Made by a program: the position numbers and the translations under genes. 64,000 nucleotides of DNA, taken from contig NZ_MVDG02000001.1 in assembly GCF_002008315.2 (NCBI RefSeq), positions 372,001 to 436,000 on the forward strand, read 5' to 3'. Source of the stretch: Arthrobacter sp. KBS0703 (lineage in GTDB: Bacteria > Actinomycetota > Actinomycetes > Actinomycetales > Micrococcaceae). A model generated the notes under the pieces. It made no database searches. It saw nothing but the letters and a program-made list of their open reading frames with translations, and had not been told where the DNA came from. Positions 63,808 to 64,000 of the stretch are shown piece after piece (positions within the stretch are counted from its first letter, which is position 1; each line of letters opens with the position of its first letter).

Positions 63808-64000
63808 CTACTTCGCCTTGCCCAGGAAGTCCTGGAGGCGCTCCACCCCGGTGGCGAGGTCGTCGTCGCCCAGCGCGTAGGACAGCCTCAGGTAGCCGGA
63901 CGGACCGAACGCTTCGCCGGGCACCACGGCAACCTCCACCTCGTCCAGGATCAGCGCCGCGAGTTCGGCGGAGGTCGAGGGGCTGACCGGACCGTTCGCC
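63808..64000 (-). CDS. aminotransferase class I/II, C-terminal end only
   Basis: The last 63 codons before TAG at 63808-63810 read [20 protein letters not shown] and [11 protein letters not shown] in the open frame. PGxxFGxxGYxRLSYA is the C-terminal region of PLP-dependent aspartate aminotransferase-like enzymes; the arginine is the one that binds the substrate carboxylate. The rest lies beyond the window. Confidence 0.82.
   Translation of the reverse strand, partial: ANGPVSPSTSAELAALILDEVEVAVVPGEAFGPSGYLRLSYALGDDDLATGVERLQDFLGKAK

Overview
The window is high-GC actinobacterial DNA. Its gene set points to an Arthrobacter-like member of the Micrococcaceae. Supporting markers are a mycothiol synthase (mshD) beside a GlnR-type regulator, a Nudix-histidine phosphatase (MutT1 type) beside ppk, a MaoC/HadAB-like pair near murB, and many GTG and TTG starts. 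I see no transposase, prophage, CRISPR array or rRNA, so this reads as ordinary chromosome. The genus is an inference from gene content.

The consensus is contaminated. Thirteen places carry all or half of the Nextera mosaic-end sequence: nine complete 38-bp junction palindromes, one that lacks only its first base, and three single or partial ends. They interrupt at least eight genes: two MFS permeases, a sugar-binding protein, an alpha-glucosidase, a DUF2797 protein, mutT1, ygfZ, a GNAT gene and a PspC-LiaF-like gene. Several genes also have one-base frameshifts that restore when a single G or C is added back. These include murB, which should be indispensable, so I treat such genes as damaged by the assembly and not as real pseudogenes. 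The broken genes are annotated over their full extent.

Layout. 0-5.9 kb: an ion permease diverging from cbs-metB, then HxlR-MFS. 6-8.2 kb: GT87 mannosyltransferase-like protein and an SDR. 8.3-13.5 kb, minus strand: a YgiB-like protein, a glutathionylspermidine-synthase-like ATP-grasp protein, an APC permease, a glutaryl-CoA-dehydrogenase-like enzyme and a methyltransferase-like membrane protein. 13.7-19.3 kb: MOSC protein, DEAD-box helicase with a long leader, tRNA-Thr and tRNA-Met, a YidC paralogue and a secreted HNH-type nuclease. 19.5-22.5 kb: two small reductase-like proteins and a Na+/H+ antiporter. 22.5-29 kb: a ROK repressor divergent from an alpha-glucoside-type ABC importer and its glucosidase; the importer has no local ATPase. 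29-36.9 kb: aldo/keto reductase, a TauD dioxygenase with an orphan SsuA-like binding protein, a CitE-like lyase, DUF2797 and DUF3188 proteins, the MaoC pair and an MFS permease. 36.9-40.8 kb: murB, an AlkZ-like winged-helix protein, an eroded AbiEi-like gene and asd.

40.9-43 kb, minus strand: a three-gene WXG100-type locus of unknown function, the least explained part of the window. 43.2-51.2 kb, minus strand: glnR, mshD, ppk-mutT1, a damaged membrane gene and thyA-folA. 51.5-57.9 kb: membrane proteins, a nitrobindin-like protein, a flavodoxin-fold protein, ygfZ, an ankyrin protein, a DHA2 exporter and a GNAT acetyltransferase. 58.1-63.7 kb: pfkA, then a PspC/LiaF-type envelope-stress locus of three minus-strand genes facing a PspC-domain histidine kinase and its response regulator. 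The window ends inside an aminotransferase gene.
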